Origin: Bilabrum cf. latius
Lineage: Eukaryota; Bigyra: Bicosoecida; Bigyra; Bicosoecida
Length of the DNA: 64,000 nucleotides
Reading direction: 5' to 3'
NCBI GenBank assembly: GCA_965178125.1
Contig: OZ237739.1
Coordinates: 806,001 to 870,000 of the forward strand
Positions 24,101 to 34,447 of this stretch are shown here, piece by piece. Position 1 is the stretch's first letter; each line of letters begins with the position of its first letter. The notes under the pieces were generated by a model. It worked only from the letters and a program-made list of their open reading frames with translations. It ran no database searches and had not been told where the DNA came from. A program made the position numbers and the translations under genes.

Positions 24101-25195
24101 GCTTTTGGTGCGGTCCCCGCGGGATCGATTCCGGGCGTCCACCCGCCTGCTAGCGACGCTGCCCTTCGGCAACTGGCCTTCGACGCGGGCGTGCTTGGTC
24201 TGGTGCTCGGCGGCGGGAGGGGCCGCTCGGGTGCCGGTGCGGTCGGTGATCTCTGGGCGGGGCAGGGGAGCTGGGAACCCTCCAGGCTGCGGGCGACGGC
24301 TGCCTCCCTCGCTGCGGGCGGTACGGTGGCAGGGGCAGGAGTGAGCGCTGTGATTCGATCCATAGCCAGCGCGACAGGGGCGCACGTGGGCTCTCGGGGG
24401 GTGGCCGGAGCCGGGGCTGCCGCATCACCTGGACCCAGCAAGGGTACTGCCACTGGGGCGTCGGCAGGCGAGGCACTGGTGCGCGCACTGCGAGTCGTGG
24501 CCAGCTTGGAATAGGCATTGCGTCCAGGGAACAACGGGGGCCCGCTGGACGCTGCCCTGGCCTGGGCCGGAGTAGGTGCTGGCGCTTCATCAGATTCAAG
24601 CGACTCGGCAGTTGGGTCGTGCGCCCGCACGGAGGTTGCCCTGGTGGATCTGCTGGACCCTGTGGACTGGTCGCTGGCCGCGGATGCCACGGTGGACTCG
24701 CAGCACGCCTGTGCCGCCTCCGTGCTAGCCCGCAGTGCAATGCAGGTTCCGCTGCTCGGAGCGGCGGGCATGGTGAGGGTGCGGCAGGTGGCGGCGGGCA
24801 GGCACAACAAGAGGTGGGCCGCCGCCAGGACTGTGCCCCGGGCGCTGTTTGGGTCGGGGGTGGGAGGTGCGGCCGCCTAGAGCAGCGCCCCGGCGGTGAC
24901 CGTGCGTGGCCTGGGCGCGTCTAAGCGGGCCCTGCCAGTCGCGGTGGCGGTGGGACTTGCGGAGAGCGGGGCGAGGGATCTCGGCGGGGAGGAAGTCGCT
25001 GGTGGGAATGGATCTGGAGATGCAGGCGCAGGAGGTGCGGAGGAACAGGCGGGCGGGGGCAAGTTAGGGGCCGGCGGATCGTCGTCTGGCGGGCTCGTTG
25101 TGGGGGCGGGCCAGGAGCACCCTGGTGGCAAGCACACGAGCCAGAGCTCCCTCGGCTCCATGTTCGGAGGAATGGCGTCGTCCTTGTTCGGATGA
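21146..25195 (+). CDS. Large helical protein, COG complex subunit 1-like
   Basis: A single uninterrupted 1349-residue frame from ATG 21146 to TGA 25193-25195, with ten in-frame TAGs including a tandem pair at 22418-22423. There is no intron. The N-terminus (IDTLFSQRPVAEIREALLET) resembles the LF-x-x-x-x-EIR start of COG1 and other Golgi or tethering subunits and is followed by helical sequence. The middle is rich in Ala/Gly and acidic low complexity; the C-terminus is Gly/Ser-rich. COG1 would act in retrograde intra-Golgi vesicle tethering. Similarity outside the first 60 residues is weak, so the assignment is tentative. In standard-code annotation the gene would appear as six or more unrelated short ORFs. 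Confidence 0.7.
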
Positions 25196-25361
25196 GCGAT
25201 TTTCCTGTGCTTGGAAAATATAGTATTGTTGTGTCTCTGCTCGTGCGACCACAGCACCTGCGGATCGCAAGCGACCACACAAGAATAAGTTGCAACCGGT
25301 GCGGCGGAACGGACACATGCACTTGCTGCATCGTTCCGAAACACACGACCAGAGCACACCA

Positions 25362-26370
25362 ATGGCTGATTTCTTGTTAAGAGGCGGCGCAAGTGCCAAT
25401 TCTAAGAGCCCAAAGCTCGCTATCAGGGATGAAACTGCTATGGATGAGCGAGGCGGCTCGACCTTCTTGGGTGACGAGAGGTTGGCGCGGATGCCAAAGG
25501 CCGAGTCTGCGCTCATGAAGACGCCAACTGCGGCCGAGACGCAGCACGTGCTTGCAACGAAAGGAAAAGGACATGGCGCCTAGAGTGGTGCTTTCTTCGG
25601 CAAAGCTGGGGAATCTGGCGTTCTGGAAAGCCGGCTGCTTCAGCGGTCAACCGCTGGGCTCGCGCCTGGGATTCCCAGGAGCCACATGTCTGGATACAGC
25701 GGCCATGTTAGAGGAATGAGCGAAGTGTGTGGTAGATCATATTCCAAGTGCTCCGCGATTGCGCTCTCCAAGGATCCCAAAGATTTGGTGCTAGGTGAGA
25801 CCGGTTCGGCCGGTAGAACCCACTCTCTTCGTGAATAGAAGTCGCAAATGTAATGCAACATCGCATGCCAACACATAACTATCCTGTCGAATGCATTCCT
25901 GTCCGTCCGCAGACGACCTGGTCCCGTCGGCCCCCCAAGCGACGGACGAGATTCCTGAGGACGAGCCGCTGGACCCCGAGGTCACCAACTCGTACACCGC
26001 GAGGCTGCTGAGGCATAAGGCTGCAGAAGAGAGCATGCCGGTGGCAGCGCTCATCGGTGCCAAGAAATCGACCAACATCGCCCGCCAGCAGGCCAAGCCC
26101 AGGCATCTGCCGGGATACACCGGCCACATCCCCGGTCTTGCCGAGGCCCCTACTGGCCTGAGCTTCAGCAAGTTCACAGAGCAGAGACTGGAGTCGCTTG
26201 GTCGCACCCGGGGTCCCCCCATCGACGCCAGGCAGGAGCGCCGCAAGCTCGCCCAGGGCAACGGGGCGGGCATGCACTGGAGGGACAGCAGGAAGCCTCA
26301 GCCCCGGCCCAAGCTCGTCATCAAGGACGTCGGGCTGAAGGACATCAAGTTCACGCAGAGCGGGAGCTGA
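25362..26370 (+). CDS. Candidate ciliary microtubule-inner-type protein (two exons)
   Basis: Exons 25362-25794 and 25913-26370, with a 118-nt intron (GTGAGA...CCGCAG), give 296 residues ending in TGA. A TAG at 25581-25583 is read through. The protein has two motifs of the type x-x-P-x-x-x-GY-x-GH-x-x-G: PRSHMSGYSGHVRGM near residue 105 and RHLPGYTGHIPGL near 205. Such Gly-Tyr-x-Gly motifs are typical of FAM166/CIMIP2-like and other axonemal microtubule-associated proteins. Splicing is supported by the way VLD-DLVPSAP joins in frame. A flagellar role is inferred from motifs only; the rest is basic and without a recognised domain. Confidence 0.72.
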
Positions 26371-26806
26371 GGAATTTGGGTGCAATGCATTGTGAGCGGT
26401 GCCACGCGATAGAATCCTTAAGAAATACAGCTGACACAATCCGACAGACTCAATGTGTGACAGATCAACCACTACTCCCCCCCCCCCCCCACACACACCG
26501 CTGCCCGCACACACAAGTAACACGCATAATCACCCTTCTCGTTCGAGAATTGAACACACCCACATGAGCAATACCACCCACATATGGTGTAGTATGCACA
26601 TGTAATCAACGCCACCAACACCATTGGCCACATCCCAGTCGCCACTGAACGCCACACCCCTGCCCCTGCCCCTGCCCCTGCCCCTGCCCCTGCCCCTGCC
26701 CCTGCCCCTGCCCCTGCCCCTGCCCCTGCCCCTGCCCCTGCCCCTGCCCCTGCCCCTGCCCCTGCCCCGCTCGATAGGCTGCTCACAGGAGGCAGCGAGG
26801 CACGTG
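26371..26806. repeat. Convergent intergenic region with a (CCCCTG)n hexanucleotide array
   Basis: Between the stops of two convergent genes lies a nearly perfect array of about 18 CCCCTG units at 26657-26766, plus a poly-C and (CA)n run near 26477-26500. On the other strand the array reads as a CAGGGG repeat. It begins about 40 bp past the stop of the mitochondrial carrier. No gene is supported; the Gly-Ala and Pro-Leu ORFs seen across it are repeat artefacts. Confidence 0.9.
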
Positions 26807-28237
26807 TCATCGGCGGCCCTCCACGGAGCCACCAACGCCCACCTGCACCCGCGGAGCATTCCCCGTGGCCTGCGCTTGCCCCAGCCCAGCCACCGTCACT
26901 GGCACAGGGAGCGCAGCCTGCAGCGAGCTGCCTTCGCCTGAGCCAGATGCAGTGCTGCTGCTGCTACTGCTGCTCGCTGCACCAGCGGTCAATCTAGCCG
27001 CTGCACCCGTCGCATCCCCATGGAAGGGGTTGCTGTCCCCCTGTCCCTGTCCCTGTCCCTGTCCCTCCCCGTCCTCTGGCCTCCCCAGGAGGTCCATGGT
27101 CCACTCGTACACGAGGAAGGTGACCGCATTTGAGGGGATGGCTCGTAGCACGGTGGGTCCGATCCCACGGAAGAACGCCATGGGCCCGTGCTACGTGTAG
27201 AGGCGCCTGGCCACCGCCGTTGCGGTCGCTTCGTGGTAGGGGGTGCTCTTGGGGAGCGTCTGGCAAGCTGTCTTGACCACATCCACAGGGTATGTGACAG
27301 TCCAGGTGGCAACTCCTGCGGCCGCCCCTGCTGCCATGAGAACCCAAGGCTGGTCCGTGCCTTCCTTGGCAGCTCGTACCTGCGAGGCCGTGGCGCCCGG
27401 TGCGATCACGGGAGGTCCCGCCATGGACACGTGCAGCCGTCCTAGCATCTCTTTGGCCTTTTCGTAGGCGATAAAGTAGGCAGCGAAGGACGGAATGTCG
27501 CGAAGCACGGTGGCCCACCACCCTCGAAATAGGCCCATTCTCCACCCGTGTGCCTGCACAAGCTCTCTTGCCACCTGTACTGCACCAGGGGTGGGCCCAG
27601 TCCCGTGGTGCACCTGCTGCCGCACCTTGATCAGCTCCATCGGTACCGTGATTGCGCACTGGAGCAACCCGCTCCAGCCCCCAGCAATGGTGAGCTTCAA
27701 CAAATCCTTATTTCCAGCCTTCTCGGCCTCTGTTTTACCCATTGAGGAATCCAACGTGCGGAGCGCATGGCCGTACGAAGCGAACAGGACTGCATTCAAC
27801 GGCGCATTGAACACCAACGGCGCCGCCAATCCTTTAAACAGGGCACTTGGCTGCGATAAGCAAGTAATCGGATGAATGGTTAAGTGATTATCCATAAAGT
27901 ACCGCAAAACGAGCCAAACGGAAAGAAAGCAGCCAGTTTGACTTACACCTTCTTTGACTGTGATCTGTCTCAGGCAGTCTACCGAGCCTCGATACAAGTG
28001 CGATGTACGCTCAGATTGCAACCTAACTTTAACAGTATCTAGAGGCTGCGATTGTGAAATACAATTCCAGTGATGACTACTAGTTGAACGTGTGAGCAAC
28101 CCGAAAAAACTCTCGGCATTTCGAAAGAGACCCAATCGAGACTGCTGCACTCCACTCACTTGCCCGACAACGATCCCCGCGCAACCACCAAATGTCCCAG
28201 CAGTTAGCTCTTTGATGATGTTCATTGCATCATCCAT
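26807..28237 (-). CDS. Mitochondrial carrier family (SLC25) transporter (three exons)
   Basis: Exons 28237-28160, 28045-27947 and 27850-26807 with introns of 114 and 96 nt (both ending TCGCAG) give 406 residues ending in TGA. The three carrier repeats show PLDTVKVRLQ, PMELIKVRQQ and PVDVVKTACQ, each the Px[DE]xx[KR] signature. EGPSALFKGLAAPL and FFRGIGPTVLRAIPSNAVTF are also diagnostic. A TAG at 27191-27193 is read in RLYT-Q-HGPMAFFRG. The early sequence GTFGGCAGIVVGQPLDTVK is closest to the carnitine/acylcarnitine and basic amino acid branch; the substrate is uncertain. The extended C-terminus is low complexity (Gly-Gln repeat, poly-Ser), unusual for this family. It acts in the mitochondrial inner membrane. 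Confidence 0.9.
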
Positions 28238-28618
28238 GGCCCCCCGGTGGGCGCACTCTCGCAACTACCGAGCGGGGGACAAACGACGGTGCAATCTGGC
28301 TCCGAATCATGGCGAATCCGAGTGCACCTCGAGTTTATTGCTATGTGCGTAGCTAAATGAAGGCTGCCAAGCGGACCCACACATTTCCATTGGAAAGTTC
28401 GAGGGTAAGACTGCATGGTCAGGTATCCACGGTTCATACGGCCGCGTGATTTTCAACAGAGGGCCCGATGGTCACCACGCCGCTGGAAGTGCATGCCGGA
28501 TAACACATGGAGCACATATCTACCAAAATGCATTCTATCTATTCATTAGCGCCGAGCCGAGTCGATCAGCCCGTCAATGCTCGCTGTCCCCTGTGCACTG
28601 CGGGCCCTTTTCTACCCA
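28238..28618. other. Intergenic region upstream of the mitochondrial carrier
   Basis: About 380 bp between tandem minus-strand genes, presumably carrying the carrier promoter and the upstream gene's 3' UTR. Nothing recognisable. Confidence 0.35.
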
Positions 28619-29353
28619 TCACGAGCGACCCTGGTCATCCTCGCCTGATTGGCCCTGCACTCCGGAGCCAAATATTCGGCGAGCCGCAGGGGCTTCCCCC
28701 ACAGTCCCGCTCGCACCACTTCTGCCCTGCTGCTAGGTGCCAGCACTGCCGTCGCCGCTGGAATTGCCGCTTGCCGCAACGGCACGCTCCCAAGCGCCCG
28801 GCAGAGATGCCTCGTTGCCACGATTCGGCCGAGCACGGGTCTCCTCGTCCTTGCTGTTTGCTCTGTACCTCTCGTATAAATCCATGCCGACAAGCAGCAT
28901 GAACAGCGGAATGGTGCTGCCTCGCTGGGCTGCAGGCAGCAGTCGGGTGCTTGCTACGAACGGCAACAATGCAACGCCGCCTGAAATTAAGGCCGCCTCA
29001 TAACTTTTCGAAGTTGGATGGAAGAATCTGAAGTTCTCCATCACACCAAGGCCAATCTAGTACACCCCGAAGAATCCCATGCAAGTGAACCCCTTGCGAA
29101 GAACTCTTCGTACCGCCACCATCCCAGCACGCCGCATATCTGGACTTTCTCTTCGTATTTTGGCAAAATCAGAGAATACCTCGACTGCCCCGACGCTGCT
29201 CCCCATTATAAGCCCACCAAGGAATCCTAGCGCAAGTCTGCGAGACACACCTTCTAGCAAAGACATTGGTTTCACTTTTTCGTGGCGGATTCTTTGCAGT
29301 GCTTTCCATTCATTGTTCTTCAGCTTGTTTGATTCCACGTCCGGTTTTGCCAT
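28619..29353 (-). CDS. Small multi-pass membrane protein, possibly Tim17/22-like
   Basis: A 244-residue frame from ATG 29353 to TGA, with TAGs at 29057 (FFGVY-Q-IGLGV) and 28733. Two or more hydrophobic segments are visible: LALGFLGGLIMGSSVGAV, the FTCMGFFGVY-Q-IGLGV stretch, AALISGGVALLPFV and TIPLFMLLVGM. Gly-rich helices with G-x-x-x-G spacing resemble Tim17/Tim22/Tim23 family inner-membrane proteins, but no signature is decisive. The C-terminal tail after the second TAG is hydrophilic. It diverges from the GNAT gene with 138 bp between start codons. Confidence 0.72.
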
Positions 29354-29491
29354 AGCTGGCCTAAAATGTACAAAACAGTGGTCTGTGTATCGTAGTTTTT
29401 CCGGTTTAGTTTAGGACCCAGAGCTCGCGCTAGCGAGCTATCATTCTGGCAAGTTGGAAGAGACTCGAGTAAATTTTGCTTTGTTGTTTGT

Positions 29492-30133
29492 ATGGCAGCT
29501 GCATCTTCCGAGAAAACGACGGAAATGAGCAGTCCTCCGAAGGCAAAGGACACCGCTATTCCAATTACGCCAGAATTCCTTGCCATACTTGTACCAGACT
29601 CAAAAAGCCAATGGGTTGACTCAATCCGGAAACTCATGGAGTCGTTTCGAAAGCTTTTGTCGTCGAAAGGTGTCGATATCAGCGATTTCTAGGCATTCGA
29701 GGAGGAAATGGAAGGGCTGCCAGGCAAATACTCGGATCTTCACGGCGGGGAGCTGTTTGCGATCCTCCAGGTCCCAAGTAGATCTACTGCAGGAGACGAT
29801 AAGTCAAAGATGGGCGATGTCTGCGAACTTCGTGAATTATCATTGCCCGATGAGGCGATTGGTTGCATTGCATTTCGAAAACATGACGAGGAAACTGCTG
29901 AAATGAAGCGCATGTTCGTTACAGACAAATGCAGAGGCATGGGCCTCGGCTAGTCGATAGGCAAATTCATTATGGATAGAGCAAAACTGGCCGGCTACAA
30001 ACGAATGGTGCTGGACACGCTTGAGCGACTGCCTGGCGCAGTCAAAACTTATGAAAAACTTGGTTTTAGCAGAACCTCCTCTTATGTATACAATCCGATG
30101 AAAGACGCTATTTACATGAAAATTGACTTGTGA
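29492..30133 (+). CDS. GNAT-family N-acetyltransferase
   Basis: A 213-residue frame from ATG 29492 to TGA 30131-30133, with TAGs at 29690 and 29951. The acetyl-CoA-binding motif A reads MKRMFVTDKCRGMGLG-Q-SIGKFI; the second TAG falls directly after the R-G-x-G-x-G loop, where many GNATs have Arg, Lys or Gln. KRMVLDTLERLPGAVKTYEKL, then GF, is the typical motif B, and VYNPMKDAIYMKIDL ends the fold. The N-terminal 70 residues are helical. The substrate is unknown. Without read-through the enzyme would lack its whole C-terminal half. Confidence 0.88.
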
Positions 30134-30503
30134 ATTTACCCCCTGTACATTCATTCATTAGTCTTTGTGTTGTTAAACAAGATTACAAAGGAGCAAATGC
30201 ACGAACTTCTAATGCTTACAAGATCGCGTACATCACAGAGTCTACATGTAAGGCTTGGTTTGAGGGGTCGGCGTTAGGAAAGGTCAGGTATGCTTGGCTT
30301 AGTACCCAAACATTGATGACTAGAGAAATCATCAGCCAGATTGGATTCAAGGAATATTTATTTGGAATTTCAAACTCCTTTGACTTGAATTTGCTCCACC
30401 AAGTTGAAACTTCATGGTCAGACTCAAGTCATACAAGTCCCACTTTACGGATGGGTGCCGAATGATATAATGCTCAATAAGGAATGCATTCGTGCACGCC
30501 GTA

Positions 30504-30533
30504 TAGTACAAAGCAACACGATCCGTTAAGCTA
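30504..30533 (+). repeat. Left 30-bp inverted repeat of a candidate MITE-like element
   Basis: This 30-mer matches the reverse complement of 30975-31004 with one mismatch. The two copies bound a roughly 500-bp AT-rich segment in an otherwise GC-rich window. Confidence 0.85.
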
Positions 30534-30868
30534 TGATATGATGTATGCATAACCATGACTTGAATCTGAACCAAGTATTAACTTGGTGGAGACCACAAAT
30601 GAAAAGGTACGCTCAGTGAATCGCATCTTCAGCCCAAACGGATCATGCATCCCTAATAGCTTGGGTACTTAACAGTATTGAAAAGCCCAAAACCGTAAAC
30701 ACAAGGAGCTTCAAGTGCCTTTGTATGCGCACACTATGAGACCCAATGAGCTATAGGCCAACCGACATGACTTATAACCACGACAATATCCATCTATCGG
30801 TTTCGTATACCACAGCTGTACATGCACACTCTATAATGTTTATCAACGGAGAGGATATCTGGTGTACA

Positions 30869-30975
30869 AAGCAATTATGTGAAAGCTCGCATTTATTTAT
30901 GTTGGATTGAGTTGATTGATTAAACTACTACACTTATGGGGTTGCAAAATGCAGCGATTCCAGTTCAATCCTTAT
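30869..30975 (+). repeat. Direct repeat copy 1, about 107 bp
   Basis: Nearly identical to 31083-31188: I see two substitutions and one single-base indel. It abuts the right-hand inverted repeat. Confidence 0.9.
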
Positions 30976-31004
30976 AGCTTTACGGATCGTGTTGCTTTGT
31001 ACTA
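30975..31004 (-). repeat. Right 30-bp inverted repeat of a candidate MITE-like element
   Basis: Reverse-complement partner of 30504-30533 with one mismatch. Confidence 0.85.
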
Positions 31005-31082
31005 GATACTCGCAAGCGATAGATGGTTTGATAATGTCGTGCTTCTTTCGTCCTATCAAATTTGATTTGTATTCATCGGATC

Positions 31083-31188
31083 AAGCAATTATGTGAAAGC
31101 TCGCATTTATTCATGTTGGATTGAGTTGATTGATTAAACTACTACACTTATGGGTTGCAAAATGCAGCGATTCCAGTTCAATACTTAT
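31083..31188 (+). repeat. Direct repeat copy 2, about 106 bp
   Basis: Near-identical copy of 30869-30975, ending 26 bp from the stop codon of the JmjC gene on the opposite strand. Confidence 0.9.
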
Positions 31189-31214
31189 GAGTATATCAAA
31201 CACACTCCACTATT

Positions 31215-32753
31215 TCATGACATTGCCCGATCTTCCCAATCTTGAATCCAGAAATCAGATGTGTACGGGGTTCCTCGGTCTGGCCAGTTTGCATTATCTG
31301 GAGGGTGGAACCAATAGTTCAATGCCATATGATACTACCCATCTGAAGAGGAACTCCATACGCAGTGGTACCACCCTGCTGGGATAAACAAGCAGTTGCC
31401 TTTGCTAAGCGTGACAACTCTAAAAGGTACGTTCCTTTCTTTCAACTAGTGCCCATCAATATCGACATCTAAATTGGAGAAATTGTCCGGATCTTGCTTC
31501 TACTCATGTGAACTCTTTTCTCTTAATGACTCGCCAACACCAGGACTCTCATCACCATCTCCATCGCTAGCTTCTGCATCAAGTGCTTCCAAATCTAGTG
31601 CAGCCTCCATGGCACAATCGAGCTCCATTTCAGCCTCCTCTAGCATCTTCTGCTTCGATTCACAGTGAGCTTCACTGAGTTCTGACTCGATCTTTGATAT
31701 TCTTGCTTCTATCTCTCGAATGGCAATTGCTGCAGCCTATGCCTAGCGGGCCTCAGCGGTTGAGCCATCAGCAAATGCTACAGGCTGGCTCTCGTAGCAT
31801 ATTCTGCCGTTCGAATGCATCTTGGAAATTCTTCCAACTGGCTTTAACATCGAACCGTAGCCGGGAGGAATTAGGAGGATGTGCTTTTCTCCTTCTAGTA
31901 AACAATAGATGTTGTCATGGTAGTCATGATGGAGACCGCTGCAAGTTGGCGACACAGATGCTCCCATCCAGATGTTAATATTGGCCGGTATGAGACCACC
32001 AGCAAGTCGTGGTCGAATAGGAAAATCTTCAATTAGCGCATCCACTAGCTGCCCAAACAATGCGGGTCGACCCTCTTCATCCAATGGAATTGATTGCGTA
32101 CTCATGTATAGCCCAAGGCCAGGACCATCTCCCTTGCTATCGTTGCGATGCTTGTCGACAATCTGCTTGATTCCAGACACGACACGTTTGAAGGGTACCT
32201 CAACTTCGATTCCTTTCCCGAATGATCGCTTCGTTGACGTTTCACGAACAACTGGCCTGGATGCCTCCGACGAGGAAGATGGCGATGATGCTACTGCACA
32301 GCCACTGCTACTAGCAGCCGATGCAGCGGAGCTTGCGGATGACCCCGTCGAGCCGGAACCACCCACAGCACCGCCAGTGCCTTGATCCTCTGCAGTGGAA
32401 TCATCAGGCAGAGGGCTCTGAGTCTCAATTTTCACGGCAACATCACCAGCTTTCGACTCCAGATAGTCTAAAGTCCACTTATGGCCTGCAGTAAATGTGG
32501 TATCGTCCAGTAGCCCTCGAATCATAGCTGGCCTCCTGGCAGCAACGAATCGCTTGCAGAATGTTTCGGTGCGAATTGTGGACGCAACCTCCGGGACTTC
32601 AAAAGACTTCGGGGTAAGAGCTTCGCTGGCCTCGGTGTCGCGTGAGATACTGCTGGAAGCTGGCGCACCAGATACTTCCAGTCGCTGCTTCTTGTCTGAT
32701 GGCGCCCCCTCGGATTCCGGCTGCGTCTCAGCTGCTCTTTTCACACCAGCCAT
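31215..32753 (-). CDS. JmjC/cupin-8 domain 2-oxoglutarate dioxygenase
   Basis: A 512-residue frame from ATG 32753 (MAGVKRAAE) to TGA, with TAGs at 31743, 31737, 31500, 31446 and 31335. The iron-binding HxD is visible in SGLHHDYHDNIYCLLEGEK near residue 270. The distal His lies in CLFIPAGWYHCVWSSSSDG near 455, and the JmjC ending MALNYWFHPPDN follows. An acidic coiled segment of about 60 residues, containing four of the TAGs, is inserted between the two halves of the catalytic site. Only with UAG as sense does the protein possess a complete metal triad. Relatives hydroxylate proteins or tRNA or demethylate lysine; the specific substrate is unknown. Confidence 0.9.
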
Positions 32754-33722
32754 TGCTGCGAATAAAAACACGAAAATATATTTCGAAACATGTACTGTGA
32801 AGCCGACCTGTTCATGTTCACTTCGATACTGGTGGCCAACAGCAGTTGGATGCTTGCAAATTCTTCATACACATTTCCGATATATAGAGTTTGTCTTCCG
32901 CGTTGGGTATTCCAACTTCAGACGAACGAGACTATGGTGTAATCATAAGAATAATAGCAGGGAAGTACGGCGACATATTCGCCTAAAATCCCCCGGCGCT
33001 CGCCGCAACGTCGTCGGTGAACAGCAACGTTTAAATCGAACATATCACAACTATTCTGTTGTCCAATCTTAATCTCACTTGTCAAAATGAAGAATAAATT
33101 GGTAAGTGTGTAGTTTTCTGGTCTACTTGGACAGTTTGTGCACAGGTAGGGGGGTACTTGAACCAATGTGCAGAAAATGGTGGATCGCAAGCCAGCCGAC
33201 ATTTCCGGTCTAGCCACAGCCGAGCACGGGGACGAGACATTCGCTGAGCTCGTGCTCCCAGCTAGCTGGCCCCGTTGGGGACAGAACCGGGACATAGGTA
33301 ATTGAGGGAAGGTTCGGCTCGGCTCGATAATTATAACGCCAATTGTTTTGTTCCGCAACCAAGCTTGTCAGTGGAAGGCCGAAAGGCCGCTCGCTGTTGG
33401 ACTGAGACAGCCCCACCCCAAAGGCTACAACCGGTGTCCTGCAGATCATACATTGTCGCACATAATATAATGGAGGCATTTGCAAGCTAATGCAGCTAGG
33501 TGGCCCCAGAGAATCGAATTGAAGTGGCCGGGTCAACAATCGAGCAGGTAGTATGCAACTGAGCAACGCAACAGACCAAACCATACTGTATACGTGTGCT
33601 GCCGAATAGCAGCAGCAAGTGTACAATGGTCACAGCAATTTCAATTGGCTCGTTTGGAAGTATGGGCTTCATGCGGCGCGAACATAAGTGCGGCTGCAAT
33701 GCAAAAAGTGCCGGCATCTCTA
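32754..33722. other. Intergenic region, SPC1 to JmjC gene
   Basis: About 970 bp. A possible tiny plus-strand exon at 33086 (ATG, 5 codons, GTAAGT donor and CACAG acceptor near 33145) leads to a short open frame around 33179-33305, but the coding signal is too weak to call a gene. Nothing else is recognised. Confidence 0.4.
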
Positions 33723-34291
33723 TCAGGATGGCTGACCCTTCTTGGATCCAGATTTGTTGCCTTTACTCCCCCCTTTCCCTGACCTCGAGCCATCTGATTT
33801 CCCCCCCTTCTTCTATTGCTTCGCTTTCTTGCTCTTGCCCTTGTCGTCGTCGACTTCATCGGAATCATCCTCCCCGAGGTAGTACGCACGGTCGGCGTCT
33901 GGCAGTTCGCTCACGAACTTCCTGTCCTCAGAGGAATACATCGGATAGTCAGGGAGAGACACCTGCGGAATCATATCAGAAAAGCGCGAAACATTGATAT
34001 TCGGCGGCCATGGAACCCGCTTGACAACAGCAAGTATTTACTGCATTATAGTCTTACTAAAAAAGCTATCGCCATCGTTCCTACCCATCCATACAATGTA
34101 ACAACAAAATTGGATTGGACGTATCCGGCCAGGAATGACACTGACTGCGGAAACAGAAATCAACGTGGAGGGCAAATACGGTCTTAAACCATACGGCATC
34201 TAAACTCGACACGCCACGATAATCCCACCGTTCCTACTACAATTATAATCATATATAGCCATTCAGCAAGTTTTTGTCCGGTGAAATCCAT
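33723..34291 (-). CDS. SPC1: Signal peptidase complex subunit 1 (three exons)
   Basis: Exons 34291-34229, 34144-34058 and 33962-33723, with introns of 84 and 95 nt (both ending CCGCAG), give 129 residues ending in TGA. The N-terminus MDFTGQKLAEWLYMIIIVVG matches the SPCS1 start, and the joins produce FLAGYVQSNFVVTLYGW and AFLVSLPDYPMY, the second transmembrane helix and the Pro-x-x-Pro-x-Tyr end. A TAG at 33813 lies in the Lys/Gly-rich tail. SPC1 is a non-catalytic ER-membrane subunit that helps signal peptidase discriminate substrates. The first donor is GTGGGA, weaker than the others. It shares a 156-bp head-to-head promoter with CCT3. Confidence 0.88.
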
Positions 34292-34447
34292 GTTTGGTCT
34301 TTGTTGCTGGCCAATGGCCATCCAATGGACTTCATCGTGCAATGCAGCTTCAGGAAGACTGTTGCGTGCTATTATCCGATATAACTTGCTTGAAACTGGC
34401 CGCCAACTGCGTTTGGCATCCTGCACTGAGTCCTTACATTTTTCACG
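34292..34447. promoter_or_regulatory. Divergent promoter region, SPC1 / CCT3
   Basis: Only 156 bp separate the two start codons, so both promoters must lie here or overlap 5' exons. No TATA-like box is obvious. Confidence 0.5.

Larger units (their letters stand above)
30134..31214. other. AT-rich 1.1-kb gene-free island
   Basis: Between convergent GNAT and JmjC genes, this stretch is clearly richer in A/T than its surroundings and carries the inverted and direct repeats listed separately. Short ORFs across it are not coding-like. It is probably a mobile-element remnant. Confidence 0.6.

Noticed and set aside
23467-24810. 447-codon minus-strand ORF inside the COG1-like gene
   Set aside because: Composition is Ala/Pro/Ser shadow; the plus strand is a single 1349-codon frame with only TAGs as interruptions.
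26472-26859. Gly-Ala and Arg-Gly repeat ORFs on the minus strand
   Set aside because: They are translations of the CCCCTG microsatellite.
33210-33626. 138-codon minus-strand ORF upstream of the JmjC gene
   Set aside because: Cys/Leu/Ser-rich sequence without domain or codon bias; likely chance in a non-coding gap.
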